A stretch of DNA of 49,472 nt, from positions 47,577-97,048 of the forward strand of contig CAJOHE010000012.1 of NCBI GenBank assembly GCA_905234495.1. Direction: 5' to 3'. The first letter of the stretch is position 1, and each line of letters begins with the position of its first letter. Source of the DNA: an uncultured Eubacterium sp. Its GTDB lineage: Bacteria; Bacillota; Clostridia; Oscillospirales; Acutalibacteraceae. Shown piece after piece: positions 25,954 through 33,795 of this stretch. Made by a program: the position numbers and the translations under genes. The notes under the pieces are model-generated. The model had not been told where the DNA came from. It searched no databases and saw nothing but the letters and a program-made list of their open reading frames with translations.

Positions 25954-26298
25954 TTAGAGACCGGGTATGTTGAGACCGCCTGTCACGCTCTCAAGCTCTC
26001 TTTCCTGCTCCTCGTCAATCTGGCGCATGGCCTCGTTGAACGCTGCAACGAGCATATCCTCGAGCATTTCAACGTCTTCGGGGTCAACAACCTCGGGATT
26101 GAGCCCGATGGACTGAATCTCCCTGTTGCCCTTAACGGTGATTTCAACCATACCGCCGCCCGAGGTGACAACGTATTCCTTCTCCTCAAGCTCGGCCTTT
26201 TTAGCCTCGATGTTTTCCTGCATTTTCTGAGCCTGACGAAGCATACTCTGCATATTCTGCGGACCGCCGCCAACGCCCTTTGGAAGTCTTGCTTTCAT
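25954..26298 (-). CDS. YbaB/EbfC-family nucleoid-associated protein
   Basis: 114 residues. The conserved MLRQAQKMQENIEAKKAELEEKEY N-terminal helix, VTSGGGMVEITVKGNREIQSIGLNPEVVDPEDVEMLEDMLVAAFNEA and the short tail are diagnostic. It is a dimeric DNA-binding protein of small size. It lies between dnaX and recR, as in most bacteria. Confidence 0.95.
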   Translation of the reverse strand: MKARLPKGVGGGPQNMQSMLRQAQKMQENIEAKKAELEEKEYVVTSGGGMVEITVKGNREIQSIGLNPEVVDPEDVEMLEDMLVAAFNEAMRQIDEEQERELESVTGGLNIPGL

Positions 26299-26313
26299 AG
26301 TAAACTCTCCTGA

Positions 26314-28026
26314 TTATTCAAACTTGATTTTTATTCCGTCGCTCTCAGCCTGCGAAAGCAGGTCGGAAAGCAAATCTTTCTTTTCCGCCGCCTCTTTCTT
26401 CTTTGTGTAGATTCCGAGCTTGTACTTTATGCCCGTAACCTCAAAGAGAGCGGATGCTATTGCCTTTGAGTGGGTGGGGATTTTGATGAAGCTGTAAACC
26501 GTCGGGTTATCGCTGTCAATGAGAAAATGCTCGCCCCTGATAAATCCGTTTGCGCTGCTGATTACGCCGAAAAGCGGAACGTCCGTCCTGTGGATAACGT
26601 CGAGAAATTCGGGCCACCTGTCAAACGGGATGTCGCCGTTCGGAGCCGCGCTTTCCTTTGGCTGGGGCGCGGGTGCAGGCGCCTGCTGCGGCTCGGGCAC
26701 TGGCGGGTTTTCGGGGGGAAGCTCTTCCCTCTCGGGCTCTGCCGGCGGTGCTTCGGGTTCTTCCTCGGGCTCGGGTATCGGCTCGGGTTCGGGTTTCGGC
26801 TCGGGCTTCGACTCTTCGGATACGGGCGCCTTCTTTTCCTCGGGCACCGGTATCGGCTTTGGCGCCTCGGCTCTTACGCCGCCCGCCATAACCTGCCTTT
26901 CAAGCTCTGCCATTCTGTCGAGAACGGATGGAAGGCTTTCGTTGAGCTTGGGCTCGCAGAGCTTGATGAGCGCCATTTCCATTTCGATTCTTGAATTGGC
27001 GCCGCCCTTGATTCTCACGAGCGAGCTCTGAAGAAGGTCGAGCGCATAGAGGATTCCCTCAAGGCTCATTTCCTTCGCGCCCTCAACTATCGTGTTGTAT
27101 TCGTCGTCGGTGCTGACGATGATTCCCCTTGAATTTTTCACCGTCTTTGCGATGAGGAAATTCCTGTAATGCGAGATGAGCTCAACGCAGAGGCGTTCCA
27201 TATCGTAGCTGTTCTGATAGAGCTGCGAGATGAGCTCGGCAACGTCTGAGCTTGCGTGGGCATTTATAGCGTTTGTCATTTTGTAGAGCACGCTTCTGCC
27301 CGTCAGTCCCGCTACGTCGGACACAAGGCTCTCGTCGATTTTACTGCTTCTGCTCGCGCACTGGTCAAGGATTGAAAGGCCGTCGCGAAGAGCGCCGTCG
27401 GCAATTCTTGAGATGAGAATTGCGGCGTCCTTATCAAGAGTCAGCCCCTCAAGCTCTGCCACCTGCTCAAGCCTTACCGCCATGGTCTCGGGCTGAATAC
27501 GCTTGAAATCAAAGCGCTGACAGCGGGAAAGAATCGTTGCGGGAATCTTGTGAATTTCGGTTGTCGCGAGAATGAAGATAACGTGTGAGGGCGGCTCTTC
27601 GAGGGTTTTGAGAAGCGCGTTGTAGGCGCTTGCGGAAAGCATATGCACCTCGTCGATTATGTAAACCCTGTACCTGCCCCTCGCGGGTGAATAGTTCACC
27701 TCTTCGCGAAGCTCGCGGATATTGTCAACGCCGTTGTTTGAAGCGGCGTCAATCTCGATTACGTCGTATATAGTGGAATTGTCGAGTCCCTTACAGATTT
27801 CGCACTCGTTGCAGGGCTCGCCGTCGCGGGGGTTTTCGCAGTTTACAGCCTTTGCAAAAATCTTTGCGCAGGTCGTTTTGCCCGTTCCCCTTGAGCCCGT
27901 AAAGAGATATGCGTGAGAGATTCGGTTTTCCTTAATCTCGTTTTTCAGGGTGGAAACAACATGCTCCTGCCCATACACATCTGCAAAGCTTTTCGGTCTG
28001 TATTTTCTGTATAAAGCCTGATACAT
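26314..28026 (-). CDS. dnaX: DNA polymerase III subunit gamma/tau
   Basis: 570 residues. The AAA+ clamp-loader domain shows Walker A GSRGTGKTT (about 44-52), the four-cysteine zinc site NCENPRDGEPCNECEIC (about 64-80), DExH IDEVHMLS, and the SRC arginine-finger motif in ATILSRCQRF. Domain III follows to about residue 370, then a Pro/Glu-rich linker (about 385-475) and a C-terminal tau-type domain that binds the polymerase and helicase. I saw no clear A-rich frameshift heptamer for gamma. The ATG is 39 bp after the mapped 3' end of the SRP RNA. Confidence 0.96.
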   Translation of the reverse strand: MYQALYRKYRPKSFADVYGQEHVVSTLKNEIKENRISHAYLFTGSRGTGKTTCAKIFAKAVNCENPRDGEPCNECEICKGLDNSTIYDVIEIDAASNNGVDNIRELREEVNYSPARGRYRVYIIDEVHMLSASAYNALLKTLEEPPSHVIFILATTEIHKIPATILSRCQRFDFKRIQPETMAVRLEQVAELEGLTLDKDAAILISRIADGALRDGLSILDQCASRSSKIDESLVSDVAGLTGRSVLYKMTNAINAHASSDVAELISQLYQNSYDMERLCVELISHYRNFLIAKTVKNSRGIIVSTDDEYNTIVEGAKEMSLEGILYALDLLQSSLVRIKGGANSRIEMEMALIKLCEPKLNESLPSVLDRMAELERQVMAGGVRAEAPKPIPVPEEKKAPVSEESKPEPKPEPEPIPEPEEEPEAPPAEPEREELPPENPPVPEPQQAPAPAPQPKESAAPNGDIPFDRWPEFLDVIHRTDVPLFGVISSANGFIRGEHFLIDSDNPTVYSFIKIPTHSKAIASALFEVTGIKYKLGIYTKKKEAAEKKDLLSDLLSQAESDGIKIKFE

Positions 28027-28064
28027 GGCGTCCTCCCGCTGAAATACTGTTTTTGGTATAAGAT

Positions 28065-28218
28065 AAGACAGAAGCTCATTTCATAATGCAACGCACAGAC
28101 TTGTCTGCGGCACACAGAAAAATCCACTTATTGCTGCTCGGTTCCCCGCCTGACAAGGTTCGTAGCATCCCGTCGCACAGGGCCTATGCGCTACATTATA
28201 AAATAAGACTTCTGCCTT
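28065..28218 (-). ncRNA. ffs: Bacterial signal recognition particle RNA
   Basis: Minus strand, about 154 nt. The SRP54-binding hairpin is intact: GTCAGGCGGGGAACCGAGCAGC, split around the GGAA tetraloop (28142-28145) closed by CGG/CCG. The ends pair through about 10 bp (AAGGCAGAAG with CTTCTGTCTT) and a further 16-bp helix. There is no room for an Alu domain, so it is longer than the E. coli type but shorter than the B. subtilis type. It lies just before dnaX, as in other Firmicutes, and its mapped 5' end fits the promoter at 28226-28254. The ends are accurate to a few bases. Confidence 0.9.
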
Positions 28219-28225
28219 AAAAGAT

Positions 28226-28254
28226 ATTATACTACAATGCTACTCAGAAATCAA
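28226..28254 (-). promoter_or_regulatory. Promoter of ffs (and probably the dnaX operon)
   Basis: TTGATT (28249-28254), a 17-bp spacer, TATAAT (28226-28231) on the minus strand. The start would be about 28219, matching the 5' end of the SRP RNA. The promoter overlaps the last codons of the flavin reductase-like gene. Confidence 0.85.
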
Positions 28255-28743
28255 GACTTTTTCTATGCTGCCGTAGTAAATATAATGCAGTCCGTCGCCG
28301 TCGTACCAGTCGCCCTCAATATCGGGATTTACAAACTGTGAAGCGTCAAACTGCGACTTTGCCTGCTTTCTGCAAATCAGAACGAGCTTCGCCTCTTCAA
28401 AATAGGGAGCGCAGTCAAAAACGGGGGTGAGCCCCGCAAGCTCCGTTTTGTTCACGTCCCTGCCGCTTTTTGAGCCGCAGACGCCGTGAATCTGCTTTTT
28501 CATCTCAGCGGGATAAAAGCTCAGCGTGAAATAATCGTTACCGTCGACAAACTGATTCGTGTATCTCTCGGGTCGGATGTAGACGGTCGCCATATCCATT
28601 CCCCAGAGCTCGCCTATGGCACCCCACGAAACCGTCATCATATTGTAGCCGTTTTCATCGCCGGCGCAAACGAGTCCCCACTGACTGTTCAGAAGGTCGA
28701 CAACGTTTTCCTTAACTTCCGAAAATCTGATTTCCTTAAACAT
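28240..28743 (-). CDS. Flavin reductase-like (FMN-binding split barrel) protein
   Basis: 167 residues. WGLVCAGDENGYNMMTVSWGAIGELWG near the N-terminus and TVYIRPERYTNQFVDGNDYFTLSF fit the flavin reductase-like/FMN split-barrel fold (FMN phosphate and isoalloxazine contacts). The donor and substrate are unknown. The ATG is preceded by AAGGGTGAT. It is a single gene between the SCP2 terminator and the ffs promoter. Confidence 0.85.
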   Translation of the reverse strand: MFKEIRFSEVKENVVDLLNSQWGLVCAGDENGYNMMTVSWGAIGELWGMDMATVYIRPERYTNQFVDGNDYFTLSFYPAEMKKQIHGVCGSKSGRDVNKTELAGLTPVFDCAPYFEEAKLVLICRKQAKSQFDASQFVNPDIEGDWYDGDGLHYIYYGSIEKVLISE

Positions 28744-28784
28744 AGTATCACCCTTAAAAATAATAAAAATACCAAAGACTTTTT

Positions 28785-28820
28785 AAAGAAAATTAAAGGA
28801 CAGCCTCAGCCATCCTTTAA
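28785..28820 (-). terminator. Terminator of the SCP2 gene
   Basis: TTAAAGGA (28793-28800) pairs with TCCTTTAA (28813-28820), extended inward by wobble pairs to a TGAG loop (CTCA on the plus strand), followed on the minus strand by TTTTCTTT. Confidence 0.8.
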
Positions 28821-28824
28821 CCGT

Positions 28825-29151
28825 TTACTTTAAAAATTTTACCATTTCGAGAGCTGCGTTTACGTCTCCGTCAACCTTGATTTTGCCGGTTGTGAAACCG
28901 ATTACAGGGTCAAGCTTGCCGTTGATAAGCTTTGTAAAGTTTGTAGCGTTGCAGGTGATGATAGCGTTTCTGTCGTAGTACTCATAAGGCTCAACGCTTA
29001 CTCTGCCGTCCTTAATCTCGATGTAAAAAATACCCTCAACTTTGCCGATAAGATTAATCTGGAAAGCAAGTGTACCGTTTACAGAAGAAACGTCCGCATT
29101 TAAAAACTTTTTTCTTGCTGCCTGTACAACAGACTCATAAGTCATAGCCAT
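28825..29151 (-). CDS. SCP2 sterol-binding domain protein
   Basis: 108 residues. The whole protein is one SCP2-like domain: LAFQINLIGKVEGIFYIEIKDGRVSV, then ATNFTKLINGKLDPVIGFTTGKIKVDGDVNAALEMVKFL. In bacteria this domain binds lipids or hydrophobic ligands; the ligand here is unknown. It is a single gene with its own promoter and terminator. Confidence 0.92.
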   Translation of the reverse strand: MAMTYESVVQAARKKFLNADVSSVNGTLAFQINLIGKVEGIFYIEIKDGRVSVEPYEYYDRNAIITCNATNFTKLINGKLDPVIGFTTGKIKVDGDVNAALEMVKFLK

Positions 29152-29177
29152 AGTTATACCTCCATAATTAATAACTT

Positions 29178-29236
29178 ATAAATAACCTGCGTTATTTATT
29201 GAGGCATATTATAACACATAGCTTTTAAAATATCAA
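29178..29236 (-). promoter_or_regulatory. Promoter and leader hairpin of the SCP2 gene
   Basis: TTGATA (29231-29236), a 17-bp spacer, TATAAT (29208-29213) on the minus strand. The leader contains a perfect 9-bp hairpin, ATAAATAAC (29178-29186) / GTTATTTAT (29191-29199), loop of four, about 25 nt before the ATG. Confidence 0.75.
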
Positions 29237-29254
29237 GAATTTTTCTTCGACAAT

Positions 29255-29608
29255 TTATTTGTCCTTCGACTTGCAGATTACGGCGACCGCGAGGGCGCTT
29301 ATCACCGCGACGGTAACGCCTCCCGCGCAGGCGGTAAAGCCGCCCGTAATCACCCCCGGAAGCCCGTCCTTTCCCACGGCTTCCCTGACTCCCCTTGCAA
29401 GCGCGTTGCCGAAGCCCGTGAGCGGAACCGCGGCGCCCGCCCCCGCAAAATCGACGAGGGGCTGATAGAGCCCGAGCCCGCCGAGGACCACGCCGACGCA
29501 GACAAAGAGAACGAGTATTCTCGCAGGCGTCATTTTCGTGTTGTCAAGAAGCACCTGACCGACAACGCAGATTAGCCCGCCCACAACGAAAGCCCTGATA
29601 AAAATCAT
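29255..29608 (-). CDS. spoVAE: Stage V sporulation protein AE (SpoVAE)
   Basis: 117 residues from the ATG at 29608, seven bases after AGGTGA; a longer GTG frame from 29638 would start inside the preceding hairpin. Three to four membrane segments, with the conserved PLVDFAGAGAAVPLTGFGNALARG and PGVITGGFTACAGGVTVAV stretches. SpoVA proteins form the channel for dipicolinic acid in the spore inner membrane. The other spoVA genes are not in this window. It supports a spore-forming organism. Confidence 0.92.
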   Translation of the reverse strand: MIFIRAFVVGGLICVVGQVLLDNTKMTPARILVLFVCVGVVLGGLGLYQPLVDFAGAGAAVPLTGFGNALARGVREAVGKDGLPGVITGGFTACAGGVTVAVISALAVAVICKSKDK

Positions 29609-29609
29609 A

Positions 29610-29646
29610 AAAAAATCACCTGCTATAGTTTTACCCACAGCAGGTG
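29610..29646 (-). terminator. Terminator hairpin of the M28 peptidase gene that overlaps the spoVAE ribosome binding site
   Basis: CACCTGCT (minus strand, 29646-29639) pairs with AGCAGGTG (29624-29617), followed by A and seven T residues (29616-29609) and then the spoVAE ATG at 29608. The AGGTG of the descending arm is the only good Shine-Dalgarno for spoVAE. Confidence 0.75.
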
Positions 29647-29663
29647 TTTTTATTCAGTATGAA

Positions 29664-30932
29664 TTACTTCTTGGCGGGCTTCTCGGGAAGTCCCTCTTTG
29701 TCGTACATACAGAGAGTTTCGCACATAATCTCGATGCCCTTTGTGATACACTCGGGTCTGAGGTTTTCGGGTGTGTCAAGACGGGTGTGATAGTATCTCG
29801 GCGGGTCGGGATTCATAGCGGCAAAGCCCGTTGCCTTGATGCCCTTCTGGGTGAACGCCGCAGCGTCGCATCCGCCGATGTAGATTGACGCAAACTCAAG
29901 CTCAAGTCCGCAGTTTGCGGCAGCGTTTTTAACAAGATTCTTAACGCCCCAGTCGTGCTGAACCGTACCCGAAAGGTCGCGGTCGTAAACAGCCATATCC
30001 TCGAGGTCCCTGAAGGTGTCGAGAGCAACAACGGCTGTCGGAAGCTCTTTGAGCTCGTCGAGGTGAGCCTTAACGTACGCCTTTGCGCCGCGAAGACCTG
30101 CTTCCTCGGAGCCCGAGCAAATCATCTTAATCTCGGTGTTTTCAAACTCAACGCCAGCCTCGGCGAGAGCCTTGATTGCGCCCATACCCGTGTAGCAGCC
30201 CGAAAGGTTGTCGGAAGCGCCGGGAACCGATTTCGTCCAGCTCTGGAAGAAGATGAAGGAAATCTCAAACGGGATGAATACGATGCTCACGATGAAGAAC
30301 GTGATGAAAAACCAGTGAAGCTTTTCGATTGTATTTGCAGCGGCGCCCTTGCCAACGATGATGCACACGAGCGCGAAAATCGTCTGGATAACAAGACCTA
30401 CAACCGCGGGAATTTCGCAGAAAAGCTTTGCCTGAAGACCGCCGAGAAGGTAGTTGAGGTTCCACTCAAACTGGCTGTCGGAATGGCCTATCATAATGAT
30501 TCTCTGCTTAACCTCGCCCTTCGGCTTTCTCGTTGCAATCATATTGTGCGAGGTCTGCTTCGGGAAAAGAAAATCGTCAAACTGCTTATACATAAGAAAT
30601 TCAAAGATAAGCGGAACGAACGCGAGAATACAGAGCACGAACGCGGCAATAGGCGTTACAAACCAGTTGAGGAATACCGAGGCAACGCCGCAGCAAACCG
30701 TGAACGGAATGAAGCCCATAAAGCCCTGACGGTGAAGCGTGAACTCTTCAATCGTCGTCTCGTCGCAGTAGTTTTTCATATCTCTTTCCATCCACTGCTG
30801 AGCTCTGAGCTCCTCGGGTGAACCGGGCTTACGGGGACCGATTTTGTTGCAAATCTTTGTGATTCCCTTTACCGCATACTCGGTATTTCTTTCAAGGTCA
30901 ATATTTTGCGAATATTCTTCAGCTATTTTCAT
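29664..30932 (-). CDS. Membrane-embedded M28-family zinc peptidase
   Basis: 422 residues. Zinc ligands and catalytic residues of M28 are visible in order: H150 in IGHSDSQ, D241 in PGASDNLSG, the EE pair at 276-277 in SGSEEAGLRGA, D in VALDTFRD, and H in YYHTRLDTPENL. Two membrane segments (about 72-115) precede the first ligand, and two more (about 170-194 and 206-230) are inserted between the first and second ligand. This is unusual and suggests a peptidase domain folded against the membrane. It is probably an aminopeptidase; substrate unknown. ATG is preceded by GGGGG. Confidence 0.88.
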   Translation of the reverse strand: MKIAEEYSQNIDLERNTEYAVKGITKICNKIGPRKPGSPEELRAQQWMERDMKNYCDETTIEEFTLHRQGFMGFIPFTVCCGVASVFLNWFVTPIAAFVLCILAFVPLIFEFLMYKQFDDFLFPKQTSHNMIATRKPKGEVKQRIIMIGHSDSQFEWNLNYLLGGLQAKLFCEIPAVVGLVIQTIFALVCIIVGKGAAANTIEKLHWFFITFFIVSIVFIPFEISFIFFQSWTKSVPGASDNLSGCYTGMGAIKALAEAGVEFENTEIKMICSGSEEAGLRGAKAYVKAHLDELKELPTAVVALDTFRDLEDMAVYDRDLSGTVQHDWGVKNLVKNAAANCGLELEFASIYIGGCDAAAFTQKGIKATGFAAMNPDPPRYYHTRLDTPENLRPECITKGIEIMCETLCMYDKEGLPEKPAKK

Positions 30933-30967
30933 TATTATACCCCCTGATTTCGAATATTAACAAATCT

Positions 30968-30996
30968 ATTTTAGCACAGTAAAACGCTAAATGCAA
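30968..30996 (-). promoter_or_regulatory. Promoter of the M28 peptidase gene
   Basis: TTGCAT (30991-30996), a 17-bp spacer, TAAAAT (30968-30973) on the minus strand, about 35 bp before the ATG. Confidence 0.7.
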
Positions 30997-31003
30997 TATA
31001 TCT

Positions 31004-31033
31004 AAATAAAAAAGCGGAACATCTGTTCCGCTT
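31004..31033 (-). terminator. Terminator of the panT-coaX-DUF1015-alsD operon
   Basis: AAGCGGAAC (31012-31020), loop ATCT, GTTCCGCTT (31025-31033), followed on the minus strand by TTTTATTT. It is 5 bp after the alsD stop. Confidence 0.9.
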
Positions 31034-31037
31034 GGGT

Positions 31038-31757
31038 TTATTTTCCCTGCTCGACCTTTTTAATGTCGTCGTTTGAGGCGCCTTTGAGCGCGTAGGTATC
31101 AAACTCGGGCTCGCCGGGAAGCCTGATTTCAATCGTGGTGATTTTTGTAATGGCAGCCTTTGCGCTGTCAAAGCACACGTCGAAAACGTGGCCGCCCCTG
31201 TCCCTGCTGTCCGACACGAAATGAAGGTGCCAGCCGGGGGCGTTGATTCCGTCCATATAGTCGGGGAAGTAAACGCAGACGAGGGTGCCCGAAATACTGT
31301 CAAACGAAAAGTCCTGCTGATTGTTTTCAAGAAGGCTTTTGAGCTCGACGTGGCGGGACTGTCTGCCGCTTTCCGAGCGCGCCTGAACCTTTTCAAAAAA
31401 GCCGTCGATTCTCACAACGTGCATACTGTTGAGCTCAAAACGGCGGTCGATGGTGAGGTCAAGAAGCGCCTTGAGCTCGTCGATGCTTTCCGTTCTGCCT
31501 ATATCGAAAACGGTTTTGTCCTGCAGATGAGTTGCCACGCAGAACGGAACGCCCTTGTCGGGCGCCGCCTCAAACACGCTGCCGTCGGCAAGCGCCTGAT
31601 AGCAACGGCCGTCAAGAATAATCATCTCGCCGTCAACGCCCTCAAAGGTGCCGAGCCCGATGTCGCCGTGCTCAAGAAGCTCTTCAACGGTGATGACGGA
31701 TTTCGTATATCCGAGCGCAAGCGATTGCAGCGTTGCAACCTGAAACATTTTTGTCAT
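31038..31757 (-). CDS. alsD: Alpha-acetolactate decarboxylase
   Basis: 239 residues, normal length. The motifs HGDIGLGTFEGVDGEMIILDG near residue 30, GTLVCVYFPDYMDGINAPGWHLHFVSDSRDRGGHV (broken across the zinc-binding HLHF and later His) identify the family. It converts 2-acetolactate to acetoin, a neutral fermentation product. No acetolactate synthase is beside it. It is the last gene of an operon that begins with pantothenate uptake and phosphorylation, an unusual context. Confidence 0.93.
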   Translation of the reverse strand: MTKMFQVATLQSLALGYTKSVITVEELLEHGDIGLGTFEGVDGEMIILDGRCYQALADGSVFEAAPDKGVPFCVATHLQDKTVFDIGRTESIDELKALLDLTIDRRFELNSMHVVRIDGFFEKVQARSESGRQSRHVELKSLLENNQQDFSFDSISGTLVCVYFPDYMDGINAPGWHLHFVSDSRDRGGHVFDVCFDSAKAAITKITTIEIRLPGEPEFDTYALKGASNDDIKKVEQGK

Positions 31758-31773
31758 AGCTTAATTCCTTTAC

Positions 31774-33012
31774 TCAGTCAAGATGATGGATGAAAAGTCC
31801 CGAAAGAAGCTTCGGCTCAAACCATGTGGATTTCGGCGGCATAATCATACCCGCGTCCGCAATATCCATAAGGTCGGCAACCGTGGTCGGATACATCGCA
31901 AAGGCAAGCGCCATATCGGTTTTCACCCTGCGTTCAAGCTCTTCAAGCCCTCTGATGCCGCCGATGAAGGCAATCCTGTCGTCAGCCTTCGGGTTGGTGA
32001 TTCCGAGAACGGGCGCGAGAAGATTGTCCTGAAGGATTGACACGTCAAGCCTTTCAACGGGGCTTTCCTCGTTGATGAACTCCTCCTTCGCCGTGAGCTT
32101 GTACCAGCCGTCTTCGCAGTACATACCGAAGGTGTGCTTTTCGGTCGGCTTGTATCTGCCGTCAGCCTTTTCAACCGTAAATCTTTCGGAAATTTTTCCG
32201 ATGAGCTCGTCGCGGGTAAGACCGTTCAGGTCGCTTACAACTCTGTTGTAGTCCATAATCTCAAGGTCGGCGTCGGGGAACGCAACCGCAAGGAAGAAGT
32301 TAAACTCCTCCTCACCCGTATAGCTTCCCTTCTGTTCCCTTCTCATCTGACCCACTCTTACCGCAGAAGCGCAGCGGTGATGACCGTCGGCAATATACAT
32401 TGACGGCACGGTGTTGAAAAGCGTTGAAAGCTTCACAACCGTGTAGTTGTCGTTTACCGCCCAGATTGTCTGGGCAACGCCGTCGGCGATGAAATTGTAC
32501 TCGGGCTTGTGGTTATACATCCAGTCCGAAACAATGCGGTTTATCTCGTCGTTTTTCCTGTAGGTGAGGAAAATCGGTCCCGTGTTTGCGTTGCAGGTGT
32601 TTACGTGGTTGATTCTGTCCTGCTCTTTTTTCGCAAGGGTGTGCTCGTGCTTTTTAATCACGTTGTTTGTGTAGTCGTCGATTGAAGCGCAGCCGACTAT
32701 GCCAACCTGTCCCCTGCCGTTCATAACCTGCTTGTAGATGTAAAAGCAGGGCGCGGGGTCCTGAATAAGGTCGCCGTTTTTTTCAAGCTCAAGAAGGTTA
32801 TCCCTCGCCTTTTCGTAAACCTGCATACTGTACTGGTCGGTTCCGACGGGGAAATCAATCTCAGCTCTGTCGATGTGCAGGAAGGAATAGGGCTTGCCCT
32901 TTACCATTTCGCGCGCCTCGTCGCTGCTCATAACGTCGTAGGGCAGCGCGGGGATGAGTTCCTGCATTTTCTTTGAAGGTCTGTATGCTCTGAAGCCACG
33001 GAATACAGCCAT
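31774..33012 (-). CDS. DUF1015 family protein
   Basis: 412 residues from the ATG at 33012 (MAVFRGFRAYRP). The start PALPYDVMSSDEAREM, NPYSFLHIDRAEIDFP-like strand, the DGHHRCASAVRV motif near residue 215 and KADDRIAFIGG near the end are diagnostic of DUF1015. The DGHHR motif recalls the GEHR motif of ParB/Srx-fold enzymes, some of which are kinases; this family's reaction here is unknown. It lies 23 bp after coaX and 16 bp before alsD. Confidence 0.88.
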   Translation of the reverse strand: MAVFRGFRAYRPSKKMQELIPALPYDVMSSDEAREMVKGKPYSFLHIDRAEIDFPVGTDQYSMQVYEKARDNLLELEKNGDLIQDPAPCFYIYKQVMNGRGQVGIVGCASIDDYTNNVIKKHEHTLAKKEQDRINHVNTCNANTGPIFLTYRKNDEINRIVSDWMYNHKPEYNFIADGVAQTIWAVNDNYTVVKLSTLFNTVPSMYIADGHHRCASAVRVGQMRREQKGSYTGEEEFNFFLAVAFPDADLEIMDYNRVVSDLNGLTRDELIGKISERFTVEKADGRYKPTEKHTFGMYCEDGWYKLTAKEEFINEESPVERLDVSILQDNLLAPVLGITNPKADDRIAFIGGIRGLEELERRVKTDMALAFAMYPTTVADLMDIADAGMIMPPKSTWFEPKLLSGLFIHHLD

Positions 33013-33035
33013 ATTTTTCTCCTCTGTTATCTGCG

Positions 33036-33794
33036 TTAGATGTTCTTTTCGTAAATGATGCGAAGTCCCTCGATAAGAAGGTTCTCGTCGTATATCGTCT
33101 CGGTTTTGCACTCTTTCAGAATAGTGTGGCCGAGACCGCCCGTCACGATAACCGTCGGCTTTTCGCCGAGCTCCTTCTCAAAGCGCTCAACAAGTCCGTC
33201 GAGCATGGCAGCCGTGCCGTAGACCGCGCCGCTTCTCATACTGTCAGCGGTGTTTGTTCCGATGACGTTGTCGGGGGCGGAAATGTCTATCTGCGGAAGC
33301 TGAGCCGTGTTCGTTGAAATCGCGTTTACGGCGGTCTTTACGCCGCACATAACGACGCATCCGAGATAGTTTTTGTTTTTGTCGATAACCGAAGCGGTTG
33401 TCGCCGTGCCGAGGTCGAAGATGACCTGCGGGCAGGGGTATTTGTTTATTCCCGCAACCGCGCCGACAACGAGGTCCGCGCCGAGCTCTGCGGGATTGTC
33501 AATCTGAATATTGAGCCCTGTTTTAAGACCGGGGCCGACTACGAGCGCGTCGATTCCCGTCACAACCCTGATAGCCTTTTCAATGGCTCTGTTGAGCGCG
33601 GGCACAACGCTTGAAACAATCGCGCCGTCGATATTGATTATGTTGTTTATCTGAAGGAAGGAATGAAGCTTCATCGACCAGTCGTCGGTCGTTTCCTTGC
33701 TGTCGGTAACAAGCCTTCCCGACGCCACGAGGCTTTCGCCCTCATAAACGCCGAGAACCGTGTTTGTATTACCTACGTCTATAACAAAAAGCAT
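33036..33794 (-). CDS. coaX: Type III pantothenate kinase
   Basis: 252 residues. The ATP-binding DVGNTNTVLGVY (about 6-17), the substrate loop PGLKTGL, LGADLVVGAVAG, the second phosphate motif FDLGTATTASVID, and TGGLG are in the expected order. It phosphorylates pantothenate in the first step of coenzyme A synthesis. It starts one base after the stop of the ECF transporter gene, which strongly links transport and phosphorylation. Confidence 0.95.
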   Translation of the reverse strand: MLFVIDVGNTNTVLGVYEGESLVASGRLVTDSKETTDDWSMKLHSFLQINNIINIDGAIVSSVVPALNRAIEKAIRVVTGIDALVVGPGLKTGLNIQIDNPAELGADLVVGAVAGINKYPCPQVIFDLGTATTASVIDKNKNYLGCVVMCGVKTAVNAISTNTAQLPQIDISAPDNVIGTNTADSMRSGAVYGTAAMLDGLVERFEKELGEKPTVIVTGGLGHTILKECKTETIYDENLLIEGLRIIYEKNI

Positions 33795-33795
33795 A

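Noticed and set aside
29955..30821. 288-residue frame on the plus strand within the M28 peptidase gene
   Set aside because: Antisense shadow of a gene with clear zinc ligands.
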